Counted from the stretch's first letter, positions 22,000 to 35,045 are shown. The stretch: DNA of 64,000 nt from Castor canadensis (GCF_047511655.1 NC_133386.1:76008501-76072500); one strand, 5' to 3'. Notes: generated by a model not told the origin, from the letters alone. Numbers and translations are program-made.

Positions 22000-22592
22000 G
22001 AGAGATGAATTATCCATACATAGCCCACACTAGCCATATACTCCTGAGCTCAAGCAACCCTTCTCTCTGTTTCCCAAGTTGCTGGGACTATAAGCATATG
22101 CCACCATACCTGGATTTTTGTTAAATCCATTTTTAACTTGAATAAGAATAATAAGGAGAACACAAAACTTCAAAGTAAGTAAGATGTACATTTTTTATTT
22201 TAGGCATGGGTTTTGGGTTTGAATGTACCTAATTTTCTAAAAGCTGTAATTTTTTCTTTTCTTTTTTTGTGGTACTGGGCTTCAAACTCAGGGCCTACAA
22301 GCCACTCCACCAGTCCTTTTTTTGTGTGTGTGTGATGAGCTTTTTCAAGATATGGTCTCACAGTCTATTTTTCCAGGCTGGCTTCAAACTTCGATTCTCC
22401 TGATCTCTGCCTCCTGATTAGCTGGGATTATAGGCATGAACCACCAGTGCCTAGCTGAAGCTCTAATTTTTTTTAGCCTATCTAAAAAGTTATAAAAAGA
22501 TCTATAAAGCTAGGAGTGTAGCTCAGTGATAGAGCTGTTGCCTAACATTTGTAGTGTTCTGGATATTGTTCCCAGCAATGGCAAAAAAAAGA
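22000..22592. repeat. SINE cluster
   Basis: B1 monomer (-) 22000-22116; composite SINE (-) 22255-22456 with a short GT tract in its linker; ID (+) 22508-22592. Confidence 0.75.
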
Positions 22593-23426
22593 TATAAAAT
22601 GTAAAAATAAGAAGGAAAAATGAGGAAAGTTAAAATAACCCATAATTCTACTATTTAAAGATTATCATCATAAATTTTTATATATTTTCCCATAGAAATA
22701 TAAATATTAATTTAATTTGAATTATGTTATATATGGCTGATTATCATGATTTTTCTTAATTTAATACTAAGTCTTAATCTTCATTGTCATTAAAAATTCT
22801 TCCCATTGTTCTCATTGGTAAAATTGAGAACATTTCATTTCAGTGCATTTTCAGTAACTACATAATCAATTCCCTAATATTAGAAATTTAATTTTCTTTG
22901 AATATTGTCATGGTGAAAAATTTTATAGCAATAAATATTCTGAATAGTTAGTGCTTTACTGGTCATCTCTGGGTAGTGGAGTAATCTCTGGATAGTGGGT
23001 TTATATTGTCATCTGGAAGTTAACTCCTTTGGTAATTTCTTTTCACATCAATTTGAAGCCATTCTAGTCCATGCCACCTCTAACAGTTTTCCTGTCTCCC
23101 AATCTTTTCCACTACACAGTCTACAGAGGTAAAAAACTACCCCATATCCTCAACCATTTTTCCCACATTCCTTCCACTTTGCTCTAATTAAAATCTAGTT
23201 CACTCAGGAGGACACTGCTTTCTTTTACAGATTTCTTATTCCACTTGCCTCAGGTGTGGTCTTAAGATCAGTATCTTCCTGGTCCACACTGCCACTTCCT
23301 GACAATTACTACTTCATCTTGCTACAAAACCCTCTAATCTTTCCATGTTCATACTATTGAGGCTATCGTTTTCTAGGTTACTGTGTCACACTAATTTTGA
23401 AGAGTTTAGGACCAGGTTGCTGTCTG
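22593..23426. other. Gene-free stretch, possible worn L2 sequence
   Basis: 23040-23400 is C/T-rich in the manner of L2 ('ccatgccacctctaacag', 'acaaaaccctctaatctttcc'), but too diverged to be sure. The rest is unassigned. Confidence 0.3.
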
Positions 23427-23850
23427 GGATGGTTAATTTTGATTGTCAACCTGATTGGATTGAGAGATGCCTAGAAAATGAGTAAAGCACACTTCTGGAT
23501 ATGTCTGTAAGGGGATTTCTAGAGATAATTGGTATGTGGAACAGCAACAGAGGGGGAAAGACCTGTCCTGAATGTGGGCAGTGCCATCCAATATGCTATG
23601 GGCTAATGGACCAAAAGTGGAAGGAGGAAGCCAGCCACTTGTCCTCACTGTCTTTCTCTACCTCCTGTCTGCCATGAAGTGAACCATTCTGTTCCACCCC
23701 ATGCTCCCTACCACACACAGGCCCAGAGCAAACAGAGCCAAGCGACCATGGACTAAAACCTCAGAAATTGTGAGCCTAAATAAATAAATCTTTCCTGTTT
23801 TTAAGTTGTTCATGTCAGCTCGTTTGTGAAAGTGATGAAAAATGGCTACC
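23427..23850 (+). mobile_element. Solo MaLR-type LTR
   Basis: Starts 'ggatggttaattttgattgt' as in the 15 kb element. It carries 'aaacctcagaaattgtgagc' and 'taaataaatctttcctg' (a likely LTR polyadenylation signal) and fades out after 'gtgatgaaaaatggc'. No internal region adjoins it. Confidence 0.6.
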
Positions 23851-24337
23851 ACCTGTCCTATTCTGTTTATCTACCTCTAATGTTCACATATCAATGCTCA
23901 AATGATCTGCTTATCAGTTCTTTGACTTTCACTTTCTTCCTCCACTGTCAGCATTCTTACCTCAAAGAACCCTGGATAAAAGTTAAGAGTTCTATGAAGT
24001 TTGACAGGTGAAAATACTTATCTTTATTTTCACCGAACACTAAAATTTAGCATTTTCTCCACTAATTAATATAGACAATATATCACAGAAGTTCTACCAA
24101 TAGCTAAGGCTTTGTCACCAGCTGTTTTTATACACTTTAGAGCTCAGGTCACAGGTAAACAATCTAAACCTGAATTATTTCCACATAGAAATTATGATAC
24201 TGTTTATGCCTGCCACAGATTTTGCTATTGAATTTGTCACTATTATACACATTTGGTTTGCTTAAAATTTTTGACAGATATATTTTAATGTAAGTAGTTC
24301 CATGTGCAATCCCATGTATTTTATTTTATGCATGTAA

Positions 24338-24455
24338 AAATAAGGTTTTTGAGACAGATCTCACTGTGTTGTCCAGGCTGGTCTTAAACTCCTGAGCTCA
24401 AGTGATCTCCCTGTTCAACAGGGTTTACAGGCATGTGCTACCATGCCTGGCTTAA
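24338..24455 (-). repeat. B1-like SINE monomer
   Basis: Antisense monomer ('gagacagatctcactgtgtt...tacaggcatgtgctaccatg'), followed at 24485-24530 by a scrap of a sense composite SINE. Confidence 0.7.
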
Positions 24456-24556
24456 AACATACTCTTTTGAGAAGGGTTCAATGCGCTTCACTAGACTAGC
24501 AAAGTGGCTCATGCCACAAAAAGCTAAGAACCTCTGCATTTTATACTACGTACTGT

Positions 24557-24945
24557 TTGCCTTCAGCTTTCCTTTCTCTTCAGTCTAATAATTCCAAGAT
24601 TTATTGGAAACAAATACAGGTTAGTCTTGCCCTTGCATTAATATATTGGTATTATTTTGAGCCTTGCTGCAGAAATCCTACAGCAGGGCTGACAAATACC
24701 ACCATAAATTCATCATATCCAACTTCAATCAGGCCCTTAATGCTGCAAGGCAGTCCTTGTCAATTTTCTTTCCCATCTCAGAATTCCTTCCTCCATACTT
24801 CCTCACTTCACTCCCCCATCTCAACTCTCCCCTCATTTAAGCAGATGATTTTACCACCCTCTTCATGGAGAATTTTGAAGTCTTCAGATGACACAGTTTC
24901 CTTAACTACTCTTTATATGTATTCACTGCTCTTTATCCCCTCTCC
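24557..24945 (+). mobile_element. Possible L2 fragment
   Basis: A 140-codon open frame (24557-24979) covers C/T-rich sequence resembling worn L2 ORF2 ('caggcccttaatgctgcaag', 'gcagatgattttaccacc'). I do not call a gene here: no exon signals or domain. Confidence 0.4.
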
Positions 24946-24954
24946 CCAAAGAGA

Positions 24955-25300
24955 GTTTGTGAGATTTCCATTACTGTGACAAAGTAGCTGAGAAAATCAG
25001 CTTAAAATGAGGAAAAATATGTTTTCCCTCATTGTTTCAGACCATATTTGCTTGGCCTGTTGCCTTTGGATTTAAGATGACATAATATATCATGGATGGA
25101 TGCATATGATGGAGGAAACTGTTCACCTCATGGGGGCGAGTAAGCAGAGAGGAGAGGAAGGGGCCAGAGTCTTAATATATCCCCAATGACCTATTTCCTT
25201 CAAGTAGGCCTCAACTTCTAAATAGCATCATCAGCTAAGAGCCATACCTTCAACGCATGAGCTTCTGGGGGAGCATTTAAGATCCAAAGCGTTACAAGTG
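24955..25300 (-). mobile_element. MaLR-type LTR
   Basis: Nearly full antisense LTR: 'gtgagatttccattactgtg' at one end, then 'ggaaactgttcacctcatg', 'tccccaatgacctatttcc' and 'acgcatgagcttctgggg' to 'atccaaagcgttacaa'. Confidence 0.65.
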
Positions 25301-25472
25301 AAATGGTGTCCTGCCTCTAGTGTAAGATAAATTCATTTTCCAGTGGTCTGTACAACATTCATTCATTCAACAAATACTACTTCAGAACTATGAGACAATA
25401 AATTTCTGTTGTTTTAATCCACCCAGTTTGTGCTACCTCATTTTGGTAGCCCATGAAACAAATGCACTGGTT

Positions 25473-25797
25473 TTGTTTTGTTTTGATGGCACTGGAGTTT
25501 GAACTCAGGGCCTCATGCTTGCTAGGCAGGCACTTGAATCACTTCACCAGCCCATTTTTGTGACTTTTTTTTTTAATTTTTTTTTATTTTAAAAGATGTA
25601 AGTTTTATTCACTATTTTATATTTTTAATAGAAAACTGTTATTTTGTTATCCATTGCTAAGTAAATGACTTTTTTTTTTTTTTTGAGATAGGGTCTTGCA
25701 AACTGTTTCCCTAGGGCTGGCTCCAAACTATGATTCTCCTAATCTCTGTCTCCTGAGTAGGCTAGGATTACAGGCATGAGCCACCGGTGCCTGGCCA
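25473..25797 (-). repeat. Composite SINE split by a small insertion
   Basis: The ID half (25473-25564) and B1 half (25680-25797) of one antisense SINE are separated by about 105 bp. The insertion is bounded by two copies of TGAC plus at least ten T (25561-25574 and 25666-25679) and begins, on this strand, with a T-rich run. Confidence 0.7.
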
Positions 25798-25839
25798 CAA
25801 ATGCACTGTTTTAAACACAAAGCAGTAAATAAAACAAAG

Positions 25840-26395
25840 GTCCTTATTCCTGTTTGTGGAGGTAATCTACCCTCTGAAAGCCTGTGTACTATGTAGATGA
25901 TAATCTCGTCCTTATTCTCTATCTTCTTCTCTTCTGACTCCTACCTCTTTAAATAAAAATTAAAATACCCCTTGCCTTAGGGCTCCCTCCTATCTGCCAG
26001 GTTAGTTCTCATTTCTCTTTTTTTGTTATATTTTTTGAACAAGTTGTCTACACTTCTCTTCATATGCTGATCTTGTACTCATGCTTTAGCTCACTGCATT
26101 CTCACAATTGCCTCCATCGCTCCACTGAATTTGCTGTTGCCAAGATCAACAAATGACCTCCTTGTCTCTAGATCCAATGGAACTTTTAGTTCCCTTCTTG
26201 ACCTTTTAGCAGCATTTGACCATGTTGACACTTCTTTCTTCTTGAAATGCTCTTTCTTTTGGTTATGTTAATACCATCCTCTCCTGTATTTTTCTTAATA
26301 TTGTCTGACTGCTCCTTCTTAGATTCTGTTGAAGATGTGTCTTCCACAGAAATGTTAGTGTTAGAGTTCTGCACTTACTTTATCTGCTCTTCACC
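25840..26395 (+). mobile_element. L2 LINE fragment, ORF2
   Basis: A sense segment at 26130-26270 keeps the L2/CR1 reverse transcriptase signature: 'aacaaatgacctccttgtct' and 'cagcatttgaccatgttgac' correspond to the conserved LxAAFDxVDH region. Frames are broken. Confidence 0.6.
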
Positions 26396-26402
26396 TACTT
26401 CT

Positions 26403-26547
26403 GTTTTGTTTTGTTTTGAGACAGGATCTTGCTATATATTCCAGGCTTGTCTAGAGCTACTATGGAGCCCAGATGGGCCTGGAGCTCACAATCCTCCTGC
26501 CTCAGCCTCCTGAGTGCTGGGATTATGCAAGCCCCCACGCCTGGCAT
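26403..26547 (-). repeat. B1-like SINE monomer
   Basis: Well-kept antisense monomer ('cctcctgcctcagcctcctg', 'gagtgctgggattatgcaag'). Confidence 0.8.
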
Positions 26548-27594
26548 AATTTTATCTATAAACTTGTATATTGTAAGTGAAGTACAATGGAACAATAGAA
26601 TACTTGAGTAAACAGAAGAGATATATGCAATGTGTGTGTCTACCATTTCTTGGTGCTCCATTTTGATAAAGTGGCCATGATTCCTAATAAGAATAAGATT
26701 CCAGTGGACTCGCAAAGCATGGGAGTTCAATGAGGCTCAAAATGAGTAAGATAAGTATGCTTAGTCTAAGTCAACTCAGAAAGGCCAGGATTTCCATTAA
26801 AGAACCCAAACTTGCTTTGAAGGTAGAATGAGGGCAATGGCATTCTAAAAAACAGTTATGACCGCAGACCCCTATGATATTCTTTTTGTTCATGCTGCTT
26901 CCCTGTATTAGCCAACAACTTATGCTGAAAATAATGACGTAGAGGAAAGGGAAAGAGAAGACAATCCATAGGATGCAAAGATGATCTGACTGTGACATCA
27001 CCTTATTGACTGCCAAGGTTGATTTGGCTGATCTGAGAAAGTTGTCCCCTTTCTCCCTTTTGAAGGTCAAAGAGGATGACCTTCCTCAATAAAAGAGGAC
27101 CATTTTTCAGTCAAGGTTATAGAAGTAGCTGCATTTCCCTGCTAGAACCACCAAACAAGCTCTCACAACAATCAGTACTTCCTTGTTCATAATTAAAGCA
27201 AAGATAGAGTATGTTGGCAGAGTGTCCACCTATCAAAAAATGAAAGAAAAAAATTGAGTTGATTTGGGGCAATGTTTCTACAGTTCTAAGAGGAACTGTA
27301 GCACCATCAGCTAAGAGCTGTACCTTCAACACATGAGCTTCTGGGAGTCATTTAAGATCCAAAGCAAGGCAGATCCACCAGCTCAAGTGATGGGTAGGGC
27401 TTTTATCAAGAAGATAAAATGCATATACATGTGCCAGCTACAGACAAATTCTATAATTGTATAATCAGTTATTCTTTACATGAGTTAAATGTTCTTATGT
27501 TTACTTTTAAAAACTTCATTGCACAATATAAAAATGAAGGGCAAAATGCATGCTGATAATTAAAACTACTAATTTTCTCTTAGAATGACATTAG
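26548..27594. other. Gene-free stretch
   Basis: No gene recognised. 27295-27365 is a short piece of the same MaLR LTR as at 25215-25290 ('catcagctaagag...catgagcttctggg...catttaagatccaaagc'). Confidence 0.4.
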
Positions 27595-27815
27595 CCAGGT
27601 GCTTGTGGCTCATGCCGGCAATCCTAGCTACTCAAGAGGCAGAGATCAGGAGGATCATGGTTCAAAGCCAGCCTGGGCAAATTGTTCAAGAGACTCTATC
27701 TCAAAACTACTCAGTACAAAAAAAAGAGGAAGTGGGTTAACCGGTAAAGTACCTGCCTAGCAAGCATGAGTCCCTGAGTTCCATTCCTAGTGCCACCAAA
27801 AACAAATTAAAAAAA
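27595..27815 (+). repeat. Composite B1-ID SINE
   Basis: Sense copy with both halves; the right half has decayed to 'agtgggttaaccggtaaag'. Confidence 0.8.
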
Positions 27816-27981
27816 ACACATTAAATAACACATATAAAATACCGTGATGAGTCAAGAGGAAGACTACAGAAAAAACTGGTGCCAGTGGCTCATGCCTATA
27901 ATTCTAGCAACTATTAGAACTATTGACATTTTTTACAATGGTCAGTCAACCTTATCTAAGACTATACATCTCTCCATCTAC

Positions 27982-28014
<33 letters not shown>

Positions 28015-28016
28015 TG
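27982..28016 (+). repeat. GT microsatellite
   Basis: GT tract with one interruption, following a scrap of a sense SINE (27870-27910). Confidence 0.85.
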
Positions 28017-28345
28017 CTTTGCCAGATTACAGAGTTTATACTGATTTTTATTAAATGAACTAAAAAATTTCCATCTTTTTCTATTCTTTGCAACAGTTTA
28101 TGTAACATGATAATTATATTGCCCTTGAAAGAATACATTCTTCAAACTACTTAGGTCAAAACTTTGGGAGAATTCTTTAACATCTTTCTCAGTTTCTCCC
28201 ATAGTTTTTGGATTCTTTCTATTTTCTACTCTGGTTAATTTTTTTAATATACTTAATTTTTTTTTCAATTTAGTCACCATTTTCAAATTTATGTCCAGGC
28301 ATAATGAAGTAGTACATAGAGTACTGATACATAAAAAGAAAACCC

Positions 28346-28895
28346 AAGTTGGGAGTGGTGGTGCATGCCTGTAGTTCTAGCACTCCAGCAGCTGAAGCAG
28401 AAGTATTGCAAGTTGCAGGCCAGCCTGGACTACATTGTGAGAACCTGTCTCAAAAAAACAAAGAAAAAAAAAGAAAACTCAACAATTTTGTACCTGTTAT
28501 TCTATTACTGCTCTTTACTTTCTGAATTGTGTTTATATCCTCACTCCCCACTTAAACTGCCTGACATTAAAATAGTTTTGGATTTGAGTAGGATGGCTCA
28601 TTCCTGTAATCCCAGTTATTCAGGAAGCAAGATTGGAAAAATCACAGTTTGAGGACAGCCTGGGCACAAAATTACTGAGACCCCATCTCAACCAATAAAA
28701 CTGGCTGTGGTGGTGCACATCTGTCATCCCAGCTATGTGATGGCATAAATAGAAAAAGGCAGTTCCAGCCTTAAACACAAGACCCTTCTCAAAAAATAGC
28801 TAAAGCAAAAAGGGCTAGGCCATTACTCAAATGGTAGAGTTCTTACTTAACAAGTGTGAAGCCCTGAGTTCAAATCCAGTACTGCAAAAAAATAG
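28346..28895 (+). repeat. B1 monomer and rearranged composite SINE
   Basis: B1 at 28346-28475 with A-rich tail. 28583-28895 holds a left half, a second 'gtggtggtgcacatctgtca' left-half start and then the ID half, so a partial duplication or a nested insertion. Confidence 0.7.
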
Positions 28896-29354
28896 TTTGG
28901 GGGTATATCAATTACATTCCTCTCCTTTTTTAAAATTTTTCCCTATTTTTTCTGCTCTTCCTTTTTAAATTTTATCTTATGTTATTTCATAGCTCCTTCT
29001 TTCTGATTGAAATGTTATGCTTACCTCATTTTCTGTTTTTTCAAACTAGAAACATGTAAGATTATAAATTGGCCTCTAAGTTCAACTTTGGTTGCAGTCC
29101 ATACATTGGCTGTAAAATTTATACTGAAATTTGGTTTTTACTTTGGAATTAGACTACAGTCTGCTGTTTCACTATTGTACTTCATTTTTAGTGTGTGGAA
29201 GACTGAATTATAAACATGCCAGAAGAATTCCTGGCATCTACTCACTTGTGTATAACTAATAACCATGCAGTCATATGGATTATCTTTATCTTTAATCAGA
29301 ATAATTACATCATGAATAAGCCCTATCATTTGGAGATATATATGTATATATTTC
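28896..29354. other. Gene-free stretch
   Basis: No feature recognised. Confidence 0.4.
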
Positions 29355-31545
29355 ATCAGGGCTTGAATTCAGGGCCTACACCTTGAGCCACTCCACCATC
29401 CCTTTTTTGTGTTGGGTATTTTTGAGATAGGGTCTTGCTAGCTATTTGCCTGGGCTGGTTTCTAACCACAATCCTCCTGATCTCTTCTTTCTGAGTAGCT
29501 AGGAGGATATATTTTTTAAATCCTAATATATGATAAGCATTCTAGATGTGAACTATAGTATAGAAAAAGAAACTGGATATATTTTATACATTGAAATTCA
29601 GTTAGTTAATCAAAGAATAAGAGTATATTTATTATTATAAGAGTAAAATATTGCAATGATTAATTATGAAAGTTGTTACTAGTTATTAAATAATTATAAG
29701 AATAAATAAGCAAAATTAAAATTATTGATAGGCTGAATTAGCTAGATAGCGTTATGAGGAATGTAATATCCATTTCAGTCAATAACTGTCATTAAATTAA
29801 ATAATATGGTGTTTAGAAAATTTTAAATAATATGAGGAATCTAACTGAAATGAGAGTAAATCATTTTTATTTTATGTCTGACATTTATAACAAACAAATA
29901 ACTCTTTTTTTGGTGGCTCTGGGGTTGAACTCAGAGCTTCCTGCTTGCAACAAAGGCACTTTACTGCATGAGCCATAGTTCCACCCACTTTGCTCTGGTT
30001 ATTGTGGAGATACAATTTTGCAAACTATTTGCCTGGACTGGCCTCAAACTGAGAGCCTTCCAATCTCAGCCTCCTAAGTAGCTAGGTTTACAGGCATGAG
30101 CAACCAGCGCCTGGCTATGCAAGATAACTTTTGTTTATTTTGGTGGGACTGGGGTTTGAACTCAGGGCTTTGCAAAACAGGCACTGTGTACCCCTTGAGC
30201 CACACCTCTAAGTCCATTTTGCTCTGGTTATTTTGGAGATGGGGTCTCAAGAACTATTTTCCTGGGTTGGCCTTGAACTGTGATCCTCCTGATCTCAGTC
30301 TCCTGAGTAGCTAAGATTACAGACAAGAGCCCTCAGCACCTGGCTACAAAATAACTTTTAATAATTATGTTTATTTTGGCTCCACTTACCCTATGAATCT
30401 CATAAGAAAAAAGAGTTTTGAAAAAATAAAAATAAAAACAGTGAAGCACTATTTAACTCAGAATTACAGTGCTTGCTAGTATGTATGAATCCCTGGGTAC
30501 AATCCCCAGCACTACAAAAAAAGAAAGAAAAAAGAGCTATTCAGAATTTTTTTTTAAATCCTCTCAGAATTAGGTAAACTAGCAAACTTTGCTAGGAGGA
30601 AAAGTTCAAAATTATGCACAAACATCACTATTAAATTATTTTCAATCCAAATATTGTACAGTATAAAGTAAAAAATAATATTTTACTCAGAAAATGTGGG
30701 GTTTTTTTTGGCAGCACTGGGGTTTGAACTGAGGGCCTTCATGCTTACAAAGCAGGCACTTTTACCACTTGAGCCACTCTGCCAACTCTTTTTTTTTTTT
30801 GGAGATAGAGCCTCACAAACTATTTTCCTGGGATTGGCTTTGAACCACAGTCCTCCTGATCTCTGCTTCATGAATAGCTAGGGTTATAGGCGTAAGCCTC
30901 TGGAGCCCAGCTCAGGAAATATCTTGAATTTCTTTTTTTTTTTCAGTACTGGGGCTTGAACTCAGGGCCTTCACCTTGAGCCTCTCCACAAGCCCTGTTT
31001 TTGCAAAGGGTTTTTCGAGATAGGGTCTCATGAAACTATTTGCCTAGCTGGCTTCAAACTGCAATCCTCCTGATCTCTGCCTCTTGAGTAGCTAGGATTA
31101 CAGATGTCCTGAGCCACTGGCGTCCAGCTAATATCCATTAAGAAATGGATAGCAAGCATCTATTTAGTATGGAAGACATACATGCAATGTAGCAGATGAC
31201 AATGCTGAGAAACTTTTGTTCCTTTATGCTAGTATCAAACATTTACAATTTGATGGTAAAACTGTAATAACAATTAAATAAAAAAATAAAATATCAGAAG
31301 GGCTGTGAGTATAGGTCAGTGACAGAGCACTTGCCTAGTATATGAAAGCCCCTGGGTTTGATCCCCAGCACCACAAAGGAAATAAATTTAGTGGACATGG
31401 TGATGCATGCCTGTAATTATAGCACTTGGTAGTTTGAGGCAGGAGTATCATGAGTTTGAGGACAGCTTAAGCTACAAAGTGAGTTACATGCCAACTTGTG
31501 CTATGTAAGTAAGATTCTGTGTCAAAAAACCTAAATAAAATAAAT
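29355..31545. repeat. Dense SINE cluster
   Basis: Antisense composite SINEs at 29355-29510, 29908-30115, 30135-30347, 30700-30912 and 30940-31132; sense ID at 30455-30530 and 31300-31385; sense B1 at 31388-31545. The AT-rich gaps (29511-29907, 30531-30699) hold nothing recognisable. Confidence 0.8.
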
Positions 31546-32107
31546 AAGTATCAGGTTTATTTTTGTGTTTCACAAGTTCATGCTGTGATTATGGTTCTCA
31601 TTTTTGGACTTGGTCTTGGAGAATATTGATTTTGATATTTAGCTGTCTAATATTCACCCTAAATATGTGTTCATTGAAATTCTATTTGAGCTCTGTTTTT
31701 TCTTTAATCCAAATATATTTAGAAGAATTTTATTTTCATTTTTTTAAATCAAATTAAGTATTTTAATGGGGGCACAGTTTTTGACTAATCTTTTGTGGTT
31801 AATTTATAGTGTTATTAAACTGAATTTAGAAGATTTGGACTATTCACTTTTGCTTTTCAAAATGTAGTGAAGGCTTTTTTTCTGACCTAGAAAATGACTT
31901 TTGTTAGTATTCTGTAAATGCTTAAAATGTTCTAATCTCTGTAACCACATTCAACATGCATATGAATGCTTATTTAAACTTATTAATTAAATTAAATATT
32001 TTGTCCTCATTTCCTTGTTGTCTACATTATCCTAGGAAAGTGCCACACTGAAATTTTCTATACCAATTTCATTTATTTTTCATGCTACTTTATTTCTTCC
32101 CATCCCC
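31546..32107. other. Gene-free AT-rich stretch
   Basis: Possibly worn L1 ('tcattgaaattctatttgag', 'tcatttttttaaatcaaatt'), but not firm. Confidence 0.3.
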
Positions 32108-34523
32108 TGTCAGTCAGGCTTTTCATTACTGTGACACAATACCTAAGAAAACTACCTAAGGGAGGATTTTTTTTTTTATCATAGTTTCAGAGGTCCATGG
32201 TTGGCTGAGTCCATTGATTTTAGGCCTGTGGCAAGATAGAAACATAATGGAGAAAGGACACTGAGGGGGAAAGTTGTTCACCTCATGGCAGCCAGGAAGC
32301 AAAGAAGAGTAACAGGAAGGTGCCAGAACCAAGATATACCCTTTAATAGGATGCCCTCAGGGACCCACTTCCTCCAATTATGCCCCACTTCGACAGTTCC
32401 ACCACCTCCCAATATTCTATTCAAATTTTGAATCTATTAAATCATTAACTAGGCCAGAGCACTCATGGTGTAATTGTCTCTTTAAATGCCCTCAGAAATA
32501 CACCTGGAAGTATGTTTTACTCATAATCTCCTATCAGCTCTCAATTCAATCAAGATTAACCATCATAAATTTACTCCTTCACAATGTGACAAAACATGTC
32601 TCCTTAAACCATACTTAATCTCCAAATAGACAAAACAATGTCATAATTCCACCTAACATGATACAACTATCCTGAATACAAATGAACATGCACTAATCTC
32701 CCCCAAAATCTCAACAATTCCAGCATTATTCAAAAGCTCAAGTACAAGTTTCCTCTGAAACTCAAGGCAAACTCTTAGCTGTGATCCCCTATACAATAAA
32801 GTTACACACTTCCAATATACAGTATGGCACAGAGCACATATTCCCATTCCAAAAGGGCAGAATGAAAGCATGGAAAGGAGGGATGCAAGACCAAAACTTA
32901 GCTCCATGTCTGACATGGGGTGGTGTGAGCTCCAAAGGGATTGGTCATCTCCACCCCTAGGCCCTGCTGACTGCAGTCCACATCCCCACTCCCCCGGGCT
33001 CACTCTGCTCACTGCCTATGGCTTTCTTTGAGAGCTGTTCCACATCCCTGGCATCTCTAACTTCCTGAAATATTCACTGCATCTTTGACTTCACTCTCAT
33101 CATCTTTTCTGGGGCTGCTTGCAGGTAATCTGACTCTGCTAGACAGTGTCTGGCTTCCCAGGCTTTCCTTTGAAATCTGGGTGGAAATCTCTATGATCCT
33201 GCAACTCTTGCTTTCTGAATGCTGAGCCCCATGCAGATAACACTAAGGTCTGCTGCCAGCAGGGGTAATGTCTGGGTCACCTTGGACCACAGCTACAGTG
33301 CGTCTGAGTGTCTGGGCATCTGAACACAGAGAAATAAATCCTGGGTCAAATTTTCTTATACAGCCTTAGGTGCACAGGGTGTCCCAGTGGTGATCAGTTC
33401 TCAAGGGAACATATTTCAAATAAGTTTAGACTTTTACCGCCTGTATCCTGAAATGAATGGGGTCTTACTGACTTCTGATTTGTACTCAAGAGAGCTTTCA
33501 CATTGTCATAGTGAAAGTACTGAGTTTCTTTTTAATGATCACAATCTCTTCAAAAACCATGACTTTCTTAGTCCCAATTTAGGTGGACTTTTCTGACCAC
33601 ACTGCAAATTTTCCAAATCTTCCCACTGATTTTTGGTAAATATGGCTCAAAGCAGCTGACAATATCTATTTTATAACTTAAATGCTGAGCAGCATTGGAA
33701 TTTTCTCCACAAGATTGGTTAGTCTATCACCTTTAAGCTCACCCTCCCACAAAGTCTTAGGGCATGACAAAATGCACATAAGTTCTTTGCCAGAATGAGC
33801 ACACATAGGCCTTAGTCCAATTCTCATTACAGTACTCATTCTTGAGCACAGTCTTTACTGTCCAGATTCCTATCAGCATTCTGGTCTTTTGAGCTCCCAC
33901 AAGAATTATCCATTAAACTCCGGTAACAATGTTCTAGAGCTTCTCAGCCTGCATCTCCAAACTTTTCCAAATTCGTCCCAATTCCAAAGGTTTTTGAACC
34001 ACATATTTAGGAATGGTAACACCAATGTTCCATTTCTCTGGTACCAATCTTCTGTGTTAGTCAGGCTTTTCATTGCTATGAAATTTTAAAAAGGTATTGT
34101 GATGCCTGAGAAAAGAATTTATGGGAAGAAGGATTTATTTTTCATGGTTTAGAGGTTTCAGTCCATGTTTGCCTGACTCCATTGTTTTCAGGCCCATGGT
34201 GGAGGAAAGCTGCTCACTCTATGGCATCCAGAAAGCAAAAAGGAGTAAAAGAAGCAGCCAGGACCAAGACCTACTCTTCAAAGAGACATTTCTGTGACCC
34301 CTTCCTCAAACTGAGGCTCCACCACCCACAGTTCCACCACCTCCCGATAGGCCATTCATATTTTGAATCCATCAATGGATTAAACCATTGATTAGATCAT
34401 AGCCCTTATGATCTAATTATCTCATTAAATGTTCTCACACACACACACCCAGAGGTGTGCTTTAGTAATCTTCCTGGTGCTTCTCAATCCAATTAAGTTG
34501 ACAATCAAGATTAACTATCACAC
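32108..34523 (-). mobile_element. MaLR retroelement with both LTRs, antisense
   Basis: Two LTR copies in the same (minus) orientation flank an internal region. Each begins on this strand with 'gtcaggcttttcatt' (32113 and 34058) and ends with 'caatcaagattaa' plus 'catca' or 'tatcac' (32571 and 34521). The 1.5 kb between them follows MaLR internal sequence: 'cagcattattcaaaagctca', 'tcccattccaaaagggcaga' and 'ctgcaaattttccaaatctt' fall in the expected antisense order. MaLRs are mammalian ERVL-related elements without their own pol/env; stops are frequent and no protein is preserved. Confidence 0.7.
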
Positions 34524-34773
34524 ATTAGCTATCACTACTCACTTTTCCTTTTGACCAGTACTTCATTTCTGTTTATAATCATGCCTACCTCTTTTCCTCT
34601 TTTATAATGGATTTGAGTATTTTTAGACTTTGGGGTTGATATTTGCCCCTTTTAATGAATATTTACAGAAAGTAAATATATACCCAACTGAATCTACATT
34701 GCAAAAGTTTATTCTTCATTTATTTACATGCAAATCCGCCTATATAAAATTGGTGATTTAACTATGAATTTTA
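34524..34773. other. Gene-free stretch
   Basis: No feature recognised. Confidence 0.4.
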
Positions 34774-35045
34774 AGGGCTGGTGGAGTGATAGAATGCCCG
34801 CCTAGCAAGCTTGAGGTCCTGAATTCAAACCCCAGTACCACCAAATGAATGAATGAATGAATGAATAAATAAATAAATAAATATAACCAGGCTAAATGTA
34901 GATTTAAGCCAGGCACTGATGGCTCACACCTGTAATTCTAGCTACTCAGGAGGCAGAGATCAGGAGGATTATAGTTTGAAGCCAGCCTGGGTAAATAGTT
35001 CATAAGGCTGTATCTCGAAAATACTCATACAAAACAGGACTGGTG
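34774..35045 (+). repeat. ID half, GAAT/AAAT tract, B1-type left half
   Basis: Right-half SINE (34774-34844) whose tail is now a (GAAT)n(AAAT)n tract (34845-34884), followed by the left half of another composite SINE (34905-35045). Confidence 0.75.

Noticed and set aside
24557-24979. 140-codon open frame as a possible gene
   Set aside because: Composition and phrases fit a worn L2 LINE; no splice or start context and no recognisable protein domain.
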